Positions 47,168 to 57,848 of a DNA stretch of 64,000 nucleotides are shown in pieces. The stretch's first letter is position 1; each line of letters starts with the position of its first letter. A model generated the notes under the pieces. The model was given only the letters and a program-made list of their open reading frames with translations. It was not told the origin of the DNA and searched no databases. Origin of the DNA: Cavia porcellus (Eukaryota > Chordata > Mammalia > Rodentia > Caviidae); NCBI RefSeq assembly GCF_034190915.1, contig NW_026947485.1, positions 31,137,519 to 31,201,518 on the forward strand, written 5' to 3'. Position numbers and translations under genes: made by a program.

Positions 47168-47924
47168 ACAGTTTTATATAGGAGGCCCAACTTCTTTCTC
47201 TGTTGGTTACAGTTTGTCTGAATTGTGCTAGCTAGGTGCTCCTGCCCACTGCAGTGCACTAGGAGGTACAGACCTGGGCAGCCTATGCTGTTCCCTCCCC
47301 TCTGGGTCAGCCAACCTGCTGAAGGCTTCACTGCGTTAGGGTGCACTGCCAGGCACAGGGACTTGGTTTGGGCTAGCCTACTGGGTCTCAGTCCGGGACA
47401 TGACCCAGATTAAGTGCTCCCCACCAATCCTGCTTGAGGAGGGAATAGCTGACTGAAGTCACTGCAGCCCCTTGTTCTGGCCAGTTTGCCTGGTCCCAGA
47501 ATGACGTCTGTTGGAGCCTCTTTGTCTATGGAAGGGTTTTTATTCCTGTCACACACTGCAGGTCGATGCAGGGTTTCCTGCCAGTTCACCAATTCCCATC
47601 CTTAGTGTGAATGCATCTCCAGTGAGTTGAAACTGGTGGGCTTTCAGGTAGCTCGGTAAGTTTCTGCTGCACAGGTTCAAGCGCAGCAACGACAGCAAGT
47701 TTAAGCAGCGAGTTCAAGCGGTGATACTGAGACTTTAGCTGTTCCAGTAGCAGCACCCAGACAGTATGTTTAATTGGTTTCTCTCAGCTTAGTTTGTTCC
47801 TGGGTCAGGAAGATCCATTTCCCTCTGTTTGGGACTCCCACGCTGTATTATTTTTGGAATCTAAGTTGACTATCTCTGGGAGCCTCTGTAGCTTGCTGTT
47901 ATCTATCTGCCATCTTTTTTGAGT

Positions 47925-47939
47925 CAAGGCCTTGGTTTA
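47925..47939. repeat. Target-site duplication, right copy (HAL1-like element)
   Basis: CAAGGCCTTGGTTTA, identical to 44430-44444. It abuts the element's 5' end. Confidence 0.95.
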
Positions 47940-48144
47940 GATTCAGAGCCACACACACAGAAATGTACGTGCACATGTACACACATGCTGAGGGCACACC
48001 ATGAAAATGTGTTAGTATTTCTTTGTAAAATGCAATCACGCCACTACCATATAAATAATACTTGTTAGAAATTTTGATCAAATAATGATGAAATTTAAAA
48101 TACTTAATTTAAAAAATTACTTGATTTTTAATAGTGTAAAACAT

Positions 48145-48245
48145 GGGGTTGGGAATTTAGCTCAGCGGCATAAGTACCTGCCTTGCAAGCAGGCGGTTGT
48201 GAGTTCGATCCCCAATACGGATAAAAATGAAAAATACAAAAAAAA
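48145..48245 (+). mobile_element. ID SINE with perfect target-site duplication
   Basis: GGGGTTGGGAATTTAGCTCA at the 5' end, intact anticodon arm CCTGC-CTTGCAA-GCAGG, B box GTTCGATCC and an A-rich tail. The duplication AATAGTGTAAAACAT is found at 48130-48144 and 48246-48260. Confidence 0.95.
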
Positions 48246-48404
48246 AATAGTGTAAAACATTTTTTGATTTCTAAAATATTAATGCCTTTGATAGAATCAA
48301 CATGATAGAATCAATATCTTTTGTTATTTTTGGATAATTTTGAGCTACCTTTTAGTAAAAGAGCAATTAAATCTCTGGTTTTACATTTACTTTTTCATTT
48401 AATT

Positions 48405-48800
48405 TATTTTATTTTATTATTATTTTTTTATTTTTAAGATAGTAAAATACAACAGAACAAGATAGAACAAAGCCAACTGAAACAATACAGTGAAATTGGT
48501 ACAGAACTTCAGGGCAGGATATTGGGATAGCAGTAATAGGTACATAATATATCTTATTGTCTTCATAATAGTTGTACATTCAATCAGATATAGCAAAATC
48601 AAACCAAAAACAGAACATCATAAAACCTATCAAAACAGAATATTGAATAGAGCAAGACAATTAATCAGAACAAAGCAAATCAGTGAAAACAATATTTGCC
48701 TTCAAAGAGAAGACAGAAGGAAATCCCTCATATTTGCTATATTGCATAGGGTCATGCTCCCAAGAGATGCTCAGACCTCTGGCCCCAGGTCAGCATAATC
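48405..48800. repeat. Unassigned repeat-like block led by a T-run
   Basis: A T-rich lead followed by A/C-rich sequence (GATAGTAAAATACAACAGAA) resembles the antisense 3' end of L1-type elements, like 13915-14290. It cannot be matched reliably by eye to the HAL1-like or L1 3' ends in this window. Confidence 0.3.
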
Positions 48801-49039
48801 AACCCAACAACAGAAGCATTTAGTTGCTTTATGTGCCTTAGTTGCTATCAACTCCAGCTGTCCTGGACACCTTCCAGTCTGCTAAATGGGAACAAAAGCT
48901 AGAGGAGGGAGTGGTGTTTGAGTCTCAGGACGCTATCGCTAGCGCCTCTGCTTACCAGGAGGGAGGACTTGTGTTTTCTTGTTCAGCCTCCTAAGTTCCA
49001 ACATGGCTAGATCTCAGGAGATGCTGACTTGTTCTCTCA

Positions 49040-52000
49040 TTTTTTTTTTTAAATATGTGGTTGAAAGCCCAACTGAAAGATATTTCACACCAATATGTAG
49101 ATCCAAATTTTTAAAAAGGCCTCATTCCATGAGCTTTATGATTCCCCAAAATTCATTTCTCAATCCCATCTAGGTTTTATGTAAGGATTTTTGTTGATAT
49201 TTTCTTGGATTTTAGGGATGTTATTGTTTTTGTAATGTGCTTACAGTTAAGATGGAATCATTTCCAAACATCTGTTTTCAAAACTCTGTTGCCATAGATT
49301 CATTTCTTTTTTAAAACTTTATTTTAAAGAAAAAAAATAAACAAAATTTCAAAACAAGATAATGAGAGTAGCAATGATTAATATGTTGAGTATTATTTTT
49401 AAATTAGTTACTTAGATTACAAGATATAGGCATTTAATTGTTCCAACAATATTAGCACAAACTTTTCAATAAATTAAAGAAATTAGTACTATAACTATTT
49501 TAACTATCATAAATATATCTTTTCCTTTTCTTCTCTTCTCCTATCCCCATCTCAATTTCTCTTTCTTTTTGAACAATTTCTTCCCATTTCACAATATTTG
49601 CTATATGTATATTATGGATCTTAGTTACTCACTCAGCTTCTCACACTAGGGAGACAATATGATGCTTAGACATGTGACTCATTTATTTCACTTATGAGTA
49701 TGGTCTTGAGTTGCATCCATTTACTTATAAAAGTCTCAAATCTATCCTTCTTCATGGCTGAGTAGTACTCTATTGTAGAAAAAGACTACATCTTTTTAAT
49801 CCATTTCTTAGTTGACGGGCATGTGGGTTGTTTCCAAAATCTATCTATTACAAAGTGTGCTGCAATAAACATGGGTGAATATATATCACTGATGTATGAT
49901 GTTTTTCATTTTTCTAGGAAGATACTCAGAAGAGGAATAGCTGGGTCAAATGGAACCTCTATTCCTAGATTTTAAAGGAATCGTCATGTTAATTTCCATA
50001 GTGGTTGCACCAGTCTTCACTCTACCAACAGTGGAGAAGAGTTCCTTTTTCCTGACAGCCCTTCCTGCATGTTATTGGTTGTTTTCTTAATGGTAGCTAT
50101 TTTTTCCATGCTGAGATGAGACCTCAGTTTTGTTTTAATTTGCATCTCTTGAATGAACATTTTTTCATATATTTGTTTGCATTTTAATTTATCTGAAAGT
50201 ATATGTTCATCTCAGATACCCATTTTCGGACTGGGTCTTTAAATTTGGGAGGGCTGATCTTTTGAGTTCTTTGTATGTCCTTGATAGTGATCATCTCTGT
50301 AGTCCATTGGTGTTTTTTTTTTTTTTCTGTGCAAAAGCTTTTTAGTAAAATGAGATCCCAGTTGCTGATTCTCTTTTGATACTTTCTGTGTGATCAAGGT
50401 TTTATTAATAAAGTCTCTGCCTATACCAGTGTCTTCAAAAGTTCTATCTATTCTATCTCCCAGCAGATTTAGTGTTGCTGTTTTAATATTTATATTTTTG
50501 CTCCATTTTTAATTTATTTTAGTGCATAGTGAAAGACATGGGTCCAGTTTTAATCTTTGACATGTGCAAAGCCAGTTTTCCCAGCACCATTTATTAAAGA
50601 GGCTATATTTCTTCCTGTGAATGTGTTTTGCACCTTTGTCAAAGATAAAGTGGCTGAGTATGCCTGGAGTTATTTCTGTATCTTGTAATCGGTTCCATTA
50701 ATCCTTGAGTCTGTATTTTGCCAGTGCCATTCTGCTTTTATTATTGTACCTTAGTAGTATAATTTGAAGTCAAGTATGGTTGTACCCCTGCCTTTCCTTT
50801 GTTGCCCAGAATTGCCTTTGCTATTCTAGGTCTCTTCTGGTTCCAAATAAATTTTAGAATTGTTTTCTCTAAATCTGTGTCATACACTGTTGGAATTTTG
50901 GTCAGAATTGCATCAAATCTGTGTAACAGTTTTGGAAGTATGGCCATTTTAACTATATTCATTCTTCCTACCCAAGGGCAAGAGATATCTTTCCATCTTC
51001 TGATGTCCTCTTCAATCTCCTTTTCCAGAGTACTATAGTTTTCAATGTAGAGCTCTTTTACATCCTTTGTTAGATTGATTTCTAGGTATCTCATTTTTTT
51101 GAATGCTGCTGTGAAAGATGTTTCCCTAATTTCTAAGTAAGTTTTTTATTTGTGTACAGGAAGGCTACTGATTTTTGAGCACTAACTTTGTATCCAGCTG
51201 TGCTACAGAATCTGCTTATTAAAACTAGCAGTCTTTTAGTGGAGTTTTGGGAACTTCTATGTAGAATATCATGTTATCCACAAGTAATGATACACTAACT
51301 TCTTCTTTTCCTATCATTATTCCTTTTATTTTTTTTTCTTTTGTCTAATTGTGCTAGCAAAGTTTCCAGTACTACGCTGAGTGAGAGTGAAGACAGTGGA
51401 CGTAATAAAAATGGAGACAGAGGACATCCTTGTCTTTTTCCTGATTTTAGAATGAAAGCTTTGTTTTGTCCATTTAATATGATATTGGCTGGTGGTTTGT
51501 CACAGATGGCTTTTATCACGTTGGGATAAAGACCATCTACTTCAGTTTTCTGTAGGATATTTTATAAATCATGAGTCAGTGCTAGATTTGTTAAAAGCTT
51601 TTTCTGTGTCTATTGAGATGATCATATAGTTTTTGTCCTTGGCTCTGTCAATATGGTGTATTACATTTATTCGTTTACTCATGTTGAAACTTCCTTGCAT
51701 CCCTGGGATGAACCCAAACTGGCCATGGTGTACAATCTTGATGAGTTACTACATTCTGTTTTCCAGTATTTTATTTAGGATTTTTGCATCTATGTTCATT
51801 AGGGATATTGACCAATCATTCTGTTATTTGGGTCTTTCACTGGTTTTGGTGACAGGATAATGCTTGCTTCCAGCAATGAATTTGGGAGTATTACTTCCCT
51901 TTCAACTTTGTTAGTGAGTTTGAGAAGTAGTGGTAATAAATCTTCTCTAAATTTATCATAGAATTAAGGATTAAATTCATCAAGGCCTGGGCTTTTCTTT

Positions 52001-53155
52001 ATTGGTACATTTTTAATTACATCTTTGATTTCACTGCCTGATATTTGTTTATTTAGGCTAATCATGTCTTCTGCATTCAGCTTTGGTCATTCATATGTCC
52101 ATGTCTTCTGCATTTTCCATCTTATGAGAATGCAGGTTCTCAGAGCAGGTATAAATGATGTTCTGGATTTTTGCAGGGTCCATTGTTGTATCACCCTTCT
52201 CCTTCCTAAATGTGTGGATCTGAATCTTTTCTTTCCTTTTTTTGATATGGTTGGCTAAAGATTTGTTGATTTTACTTACTGTTTCAAAGAGACAACTCTT
52301 TGATTCATGGATTCTTTACATTGTTTTCTTAGTCTCCAGTGTGTTCATTTCTGCTCAGCTCTTCAGAGTTTTCTCCCTTGTTTGAGCTTTGGGCTTGGTC
52401 AGCTCTTGTTTTTCTAGAAGTTTGAGGTTCAACATTAAGTTGCTTATTTGTGCTTTCTTTTCTTGATTTGGGTGTTCACTACTATAAAGTGCTCTTTTCG
52501 TTCCGCTCTCATTGTGTGCGTAAGTTCTGGTATGTTTTGCTGTCCTTATCATTCAATCAAAACTGTCTAATTTTCCCTTGAATTTCATCTGTGCCCCTTT
52601 GGTTGTTCAGGAGGGTGCTATTTAATTTCTAAGTATTTATGGACTTTTTGTAATTTCTTTTGTAGTTGATTTTCAGGCTCACTGCACTGTGGTCTAATAA
52701 TACGCATAGGATCATTTCCGTTCCTTTGTGCTTGCTTAAGCATGTTCTGTGAGCTTGTATGTGGTTTATTTTGGAGTATGCCCTGCATGCAGCTGAGAAG
52801 AATGTGTATTCTGATGCTGTGGCATCAACCACTCTGTAGATATCTACTAAGTCCATTGTTCAAAAGTTTGGTTTGGTTCTAGTATTTTTATTATTTTTTG
52901 TCTAGTTAACCTGTCTTTCTGTGATGGTGTTGCACTGAGATCCCCCAATATAACTGTATTAGTGCTTTTTTGATTTTTTATGCCTGTTAGTATTTGTTTT
53001 ATATAATTGGACACACTGGAGTTTGTTGCATTAGATATTTATGATTGTTATTGCTTCCTCTTGGATTGTTCTCTTCATGAGGATCTAGTAACCTTCTTTG
53101 TTTCTCGTATTAATTAGCCTTGGTTGACATTCTTTTTGTTTGCAAATAGAATAGC
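49040..53155 (-). mobile_element. 5'-truncated L1: partial ORF2 and 3' UTR
   Basis: On the minus strand it starts within the ORF2 endonuclease region (near 53.15 kb), runs through reverse transcriptase (about 51.0-52.3 kb) and the C-terminal region (about 49.9-51.1 kb) to a 3' UTR at about 49330-49640. A further module at 49185-49325 is shared with the plus-strand L1 at 20851-20975. The left end is placed at a T-run at about 49040-49050, but no matching flanking duplication was confirmed. Confidence 0.85.
50741..53130 (-). pseudogene. L1 ORF2 remnant (endonuclease and reverse transcriptase)
   Basis: The endonuclease part (52629-52856) reads DLVDIYR ... SEYTFFSA, as in L1 ORF2. The RT part (51295-51519) carries [12 protein letters not shown] and [14 protein letters not shown]. 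The downstream part (50741-51094) carries [19 protein letters not shown] and [19 protein letters not shown]. The pieces lie in different frames separated by stops, so the ORF is dead. Confidence 0.9.
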
Positions 53156-53215
53156 TAACAATTTAACTCAGGTCTGAATGAAACATTTTTCCATACAGCA
53201 CACAGCACTTAGCAC

Positions 53216-53250
53216 AGTGTGTGTGTGTGTGTGTGTGTGTTTGTGTGTGT
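53216..53250 (+). repeat. (GT)n microsatellite
   Basis: About 17 GT units with one TTG interruption at about 53241. Confidence 0.95.
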
Positions 53251-55064
53251 TTAAGGACATCAGACAGCACTTAGGCACTATGCTCAGGACCATTTTAGAA
53301 AATCAGCAATGAAAAGTACAAAAAAAAAAAAAACCCACAAAACTTTATAAAAAAGCACAAACAGAACTGAAAAAGTCACTTCTAGTAGGAAAGCGGAAAC
53401 AAAAGGCCGAGTGTCACATTTGTTCAACCTCAGCAGGGAACATGCGTACTAGACAACTCTAATTTTTGGCTATCTCTGTGGATGACCTTAAAAGGTCACT
53501 GTGAATTTCAGACAAATGGACATTATAAATAAATGGAAAGTTTTAAATTCAGATCAGCGTATTTAAAGCTTATATGAAATACAGACTCAGTATCGATACT
53601 GGAGTTATAAATACATTTTTAGTGACTGGGCCTACTTGCAAATACAGAATGCACAAATAATGAGCTCCAATGGTCTCAGAGCACTCTGGTGAGATAAGCA
53701 GTATGAGATGAGACTTTGGATGGGAGGAACATTTGAACCTCCTCCTTTGCAAATGTCTTCGACTTTGAAGACCAGAATGGACAACCAAGCTATACAAACC
53801 ATTCAATGCCTGTGTCACCCAGGTAGGGCTACACTTAGATCTCCAGCCCAAGGTCAGTTCCCTTTCTATCCTGTACTTAAGGAGACATGAATATCTAAGT
53901 TAATCTGCATAAGGAGCTACCCGAAAAACATTTTGCGTGTTCCCCTGCCAACTGTTTTCTATTTTATTTTATTTTTTTGGTACTGGGAATCGAACTCAGG
54001 ACTCTGCATTTGCTAGGTAGGCACTGTGCCATTAAGCTATATCCCCAGTCCTGTATAATTGTTTAAAATTCTGCTTTTAACTATAATGTTTGATTTGGTG
54101 ATTTCTCATATATGAACACAATGAAGGGGGGAAATAAAGGAAGATCCCAAACCTGAATGAAATCAGGCACAAAATGAAAAATTAAAAAAAGCCAACTCAA
54201 TAATTACAGCAAGAGCGGGCCTTGACTTTTTAAATTTAATTCTCCAGTGGACTAGTTTGTGCGTATGAGAAGAAAGTGATGTTGAAAAACCGAATGTGCT
54301 ACAGAATTTCAGAGATGTGTGTACATGATGTACAAGAAACGTGCCCAGAGAAGACAGTTTAGTGTAAAATTACAGATGCAAGTACATTTCTACATGTCTA
54401 TTTTGATGCCAGGCTATTTTATATTTAATTCCAATAATGACATAAAATTAAGTTGTTCTTTATGGGGGGGGGGTGAAAGGAAGTGGAGAATTTATAATTC
54501 CAAAGCAACTTGCTTAATGTGGTTGCAAGAAGTCTGATAAAAATATCAAAAGAATGAATAAACTTTAAAAAAATAAAGAAAAAGTAAGATAAATATGATC
54601 TCTGAGAAAGAGTCCCTATTTATGCTGAATTGATGTGCCTTTCCTTTTTTATAGAAGATCTCTACTTTAAAGCATTTCAAGCTGTCTTTCATGCTAAGAC
54701 TTTCTATATTCAAAAATCTCTTCCTCATAACTGTTACAACTTTATCCATTCCTTGAGGGTGATAATCCAGCTATTCTTATCCAATAATATTTACAAACAC
54801 CTTCAGAAGTATGCATTGTATGGCCAACTTTTTGCTTACTTGCAGAACAAGATGCTACAACTTTATTCATTGATTGCATTTTCACATACATGTAGAAAGA
54901 ATTCGAAATTCCTGGTAAAGGATCCTGAATCTGAGTTACTCACTGCTGCATGAATCAGCGTCACAGAATCCAATCCTTCTATCTTCCAATTTACATCATA
55001 TACTTCTTCCTTTTGCATGTATAGTTTGTAACAAACCATCTCTCCCCAAATCAAAAGCTCACGT
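53251..55064. other. Intergenic DNA downstream of CPVL
   Basis: It contains an A-run at 53320-53333, an ID SINE at 53972 and a G-run at about 54464-54472. A second minus-strand AATAAA at 54862-54867 could serve a longer CPVL 3' UTR. No gene recognised. Confidence 0.4.
53972..54051 (-). mobile_element. ID SINE, antisense
   Basis: A T-run followed by GGTACTGGGAATCGAACTCA, CTGTGCCATTAAGCTATATC and CCCAG. The reverse-orientation ID order is complete. Confidence 0.85.
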
Positions 55065-55203
55065 GTTTCAAGGGTAATTAATTTTTATTGTTAAGAAAAT
55101 TCTTGTAAATATAAAATAACTTTCTTATCTGGGACATTTTGTTTTCCAAAATTTCTTTTCAAAGATGAAAATTCTTGATGTTCTCATTTGGAAGAGTAGT
55201 TTA
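55065..55203 (-). other. CPVL: CPVL 3' UTR
   Basis: AT-rich sequence between the CPVL stop codon and the first minus-strand AATAAA (55084-55089). Cleavage is expected at about 55060-55075. A longer form using the signal at 54862 is possible. Confidence 0.65.
55084..55089 (-). terminator. CPVL poly(A) signal
   Basis: AATAAA on the minus strand, about 115 nt after the CPVL stop codon. Confidence 0.6.
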
Positions 55204-55311
55204 TCAGTTATAAGGATCCCATCCTCTTCCAAAGATGAATCGATTGATCATGTCAAAAGCTCTCAGAGGCTGGTCATAGGGTAAAATGTGTCCTCCACCT
55301 CGAACAATGAC
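55204..55311 (-). CDS. CPVL: Terminal coding exon of CPVL (serine carboxypeptidase), partial gene
   Basis: On the minus strand, a splice acceptor (T-rich tract, then AAAG at 55312-55315) opens an exon of 35 codons plus stop, in phase 0. The peptide contains RGGGHILPYDQPLRAFDMI and ends GWDPYN. It matches the C-terminus of human CPVL almost throughout and ends about one residue earlier. CPVL is a secretory-pathway or lysosomal serine carboxypeptidase of family S10 (vitellogenic-like), about 476 residues in human. The GGGH segment holds the catalytic histidine of the Ser-Asp-His triad, so this short exon is essential for catalysis. The rest of the gene must lie beyond 64000, because I found no other exon. 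The gene is on the same strand as TRIL, as in human. Confidence 0.95.
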   Translation of the reverse strand, partial: VIVRGGGHILPYDQPLRAFDMINRFIFGRGWDPYN

Positions 55312-56124
55312 CTTTAAAAAAAGACAAAATATATTTTTAAATTTAGAGAAAAGGAACTTCTAAATAAAGGGAAAGTTTTAATTCAGGTTAAAGTTATTTA
55401 AAGCTTTTATAAACTACAGAATATATTCTACTAATCCAAGCCTTTGGATATGCCAATTGTGCTTCATGAACAGGTATCTTCAAGGTAGGAAAGTTTCCGA
55501 TTACACAGCTATTTTGATTTCAGTCAGTTATGCTCATTATTCACGTGTATAAACCTTGAAAATTACTAGTGTTTTCCCTCCTTGGACTGATCTCTGTGTT
55601 CTCCACCTGCTCCCCATCTGGAGTGAGGGGCAGTGTCTTACCCGGCTGGGTCCTGGAGGTAGAGAGGCCCACACTAGGCCCAGTCTGCCTGTAACTTAGT
55701 ACTCAGCCTACCTAATTCTGCCTTCCAGCCAAGCTGGCTATCCCAGTAGGTAATATGTGCCATCTTAGCTTTTAACAGAAATAAAGACGATATTTTGATT
55801 CCCTTAAAAACACACACACACAACAGAAAGAAATTCTTCACACTTTTCTAGAACACTCTTTTTTCCAAAGCTGTGTCATCAAAACATTTTAAACATAGAA
55901 CAACATGACACAATTTCATACACTCACAATTTAGATTCACTGTGTTTGCTTTGCTCATCCCTGTATTCATCCATCAATCCATTAGATTTTTTACAGTTCC
56001 ACGTAAAATAGGGATGACAATACAACTGCATGAAATAGCTTCACACCACAATAACCAGAATTCAATTCAGTGTGTGTTTGCAGAGTTTTTAAAGTAAAGT
56101 TAAGTCAAACCATCCCAGCCTTTC

Positions 56125-56172
56125 CCTTTCTTTCTTTCTTCTTTCTTTCTTTGTTTTGCTGTCTTTCTTTCT
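56125..56172 (+). repeat. (CTTT)n simple repeat
   Basis: An imperfect CTTT/TTTC run directly left of an antisense ID element. It probably derives from that element's A-rich tail. Confidence 0.85.
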
Positions 56173-56246
56173 TGTACCACCAATTGAACTCACGACCTCA
56201 CGATTGCCAGGTAAGCGCCATGCCATTGAGCTATATCCTTGTCCCT
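56172..56246 (-). mobile_element. ID SINE, antisense
   Basis: TTGTACCACCAATTGAACTC, GATTGCCAGGTAAGCGCC and CCATTGAGCTATATCC give the reverse ID order. A C-run follows at about 56250-56258. Confidence 0.8.
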
Positions 56247-57604
56247 GCCCCCCCCCCGTCACCATAAGTATAGATTCACCTGTATAGCTCTGTCACCTCT
56301 GCCATGGTTAGTTGGATAAAGTACTCTTCAACCATCCCTAGCTAAGGAAAGAATTCAAATGACGTGAGAGCCATCCATGAGCTGCCATTGCTTGGATGAA
56401 TGGAGGACAGATCTCTGTATGGCCAGCCATGGCCTTTCAGCAAGTATCCCAAGCGGAGGACCATGGGAAGCCTTCATGATTCAATGCCGGAGGGCAAGGA
56501 ACAAAAGTTAAGTTTGGGATGCCTTATGCAGGAGAGCAGTGTGGACCGAGATGTACTAAAGCATATGTGGAATGGACAGGGTTACCAGACGACAGAATGA
56601 GTACACCCATGCAATGCTGGGATCATTTCCCCTAATCTCTAGCTGCTGAATAACAGTCAGTAACTAAAGATCACTTCACAAGGTCCTTCTTAGGAGGCTG
56701 GGTTCTTTTACCTATTTCAATCTATGGGAACTGAAGCAAGAAAAAAAATCTGCTACATTTATTATATTACAAAATATCCATTTCTCCCCTGAAACCTGCC
56801 ATCTTATAACCTGCTAGGAGGTAGGCAGAACATTATGCGGAGATTTTAACTTGGTGTGTATAGCTGTCCAAACTGCTCTGCACAAGAGCAGGCAGCATCT
56901 TTCACATGAGGTAACTGGGCTATCTGGAGCTATAAGGTGGTTTGCTCAAGTCACACACTTGTGAGACAATCAGGTAGAACCGTGCATCAGATACAAGTTC
57001 CAGAGCTTCAGTTAAATCACAGTACTTGCACAGTTGAAGCTAAAAGCTGAGCCAAGGGTATCTTCATGCAACTCTTCACAACCCTCTGGGGTAGTTAAGA
57101 GATGCCAAACCCCATTATGGGTGTGGGACGGGACTGGCTCCTCTTACATATAAAATGGAAACTGCGTTTTTCTATATTTAACCCATGGTCATCGGGGCCT
57201 CAGTGACTGTGGACTCCATCAACAGTGTGCATTTGTGCACTGGAGCCCAACATGTTCCATAGTTTGTCCCAAGCTGAAAGTAAACCCATGCATGACAAGA
57301 GAATTTTCCTGGAACTCTACAGGAAACCATTCACTCTTCCACAGTCCCAAGCTACAATCTTCTCCCTGCTGATTCTCATCCATGTCTCTGGCCTTGTCGG
57401 GGATCCGATGAGGGATTTCTCTGCAATTTCAGCCCAGCTGAGGACACTTAGCCAAGTCATCTGTGTGACAGAATCCAGCTGCGTCGAGTGGAAATGAGTT
57501 TGGCAGCAATGGTCCGGAACAGCAATAAACCAAATACCCAAGAGCTAAAGGTCTTCCTGCCCACAGAACCAGAGCTGAGGCTAATGCAGGGGCCTCACAG
57601 TGGA

Positions 57605-57848
57605 TCACAGCTGGGCTCTGGAGTCAGAGTACACACATATGACAAGAGGCCCTGCAAGCTGTGGAACCCTAAGCAGTAGTAACTCAACCTCTCCAAGCCC
57701 GCATTCCGTTGACTCTACAGCACCTGGGAAAGAAGCATTACTTCTTGGGGTCATTGTGAGTTACATGAAGATTTAGTGAAATACTATCCATGGAACACTT
57801 AGCACAGCACTTGGCCTGAGTGCTCAATAAATACTGGTCATTAACATT
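57605..57848 (+). mobile_element. MIR SINE, near full length
   Basis: Sense MIR order: GGGCTCTGGAGTCAGAGTAC, GTAACTCAACCTCTCCAAGC, GGTCATTGTGAGTTACATGA and the 3' part GCACTTGGCCTGAGTGCTCA then ATAAATACTGG. Confidence 0.85.

Larger units (their letters stand above)
44445..47924 (-). mobile_element. HAL1-like element: L1 5' region and ORF1, no ORF2
   Basis: The 3480-bp element is bounded by a perfect 15-bp duplication, so both ends are exact. On the minus strand it begins ACTCAAAAAAGATGGCAG, similar to the start of L1 5' UTRs with a YY1-type AAGATGGC. A roughly 750-bp 5' region (47168-47924) leads to an ORF1 homologue (46082-47167), then about 1.6 kb without any recognisable endonuclease or reverse-transcriptase sequence (44445-46081). 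AATAAA lies at 44483-44488, followed by an A-rich tail. The order 5' UTR, ORF1, 3' UTR is that of half-L1 (HAL1) retrotransposons, which depend on L1 ORF2 protein supplied in trans. An internally deleted L1 is an alternative, but the perfect flanking duplication shows that this form inserted as a unit or was deleted afterwards. Confidence 0.85.

Noticed and set aside
48145..48245. Possible tRNA-Ala gene
   Set aside because: It has A and B boxes and an Ala anticodon arm, but the acceptor stem does not close, there is an A-rich tail, and target-site duplications flank it. It is an ID SINE.
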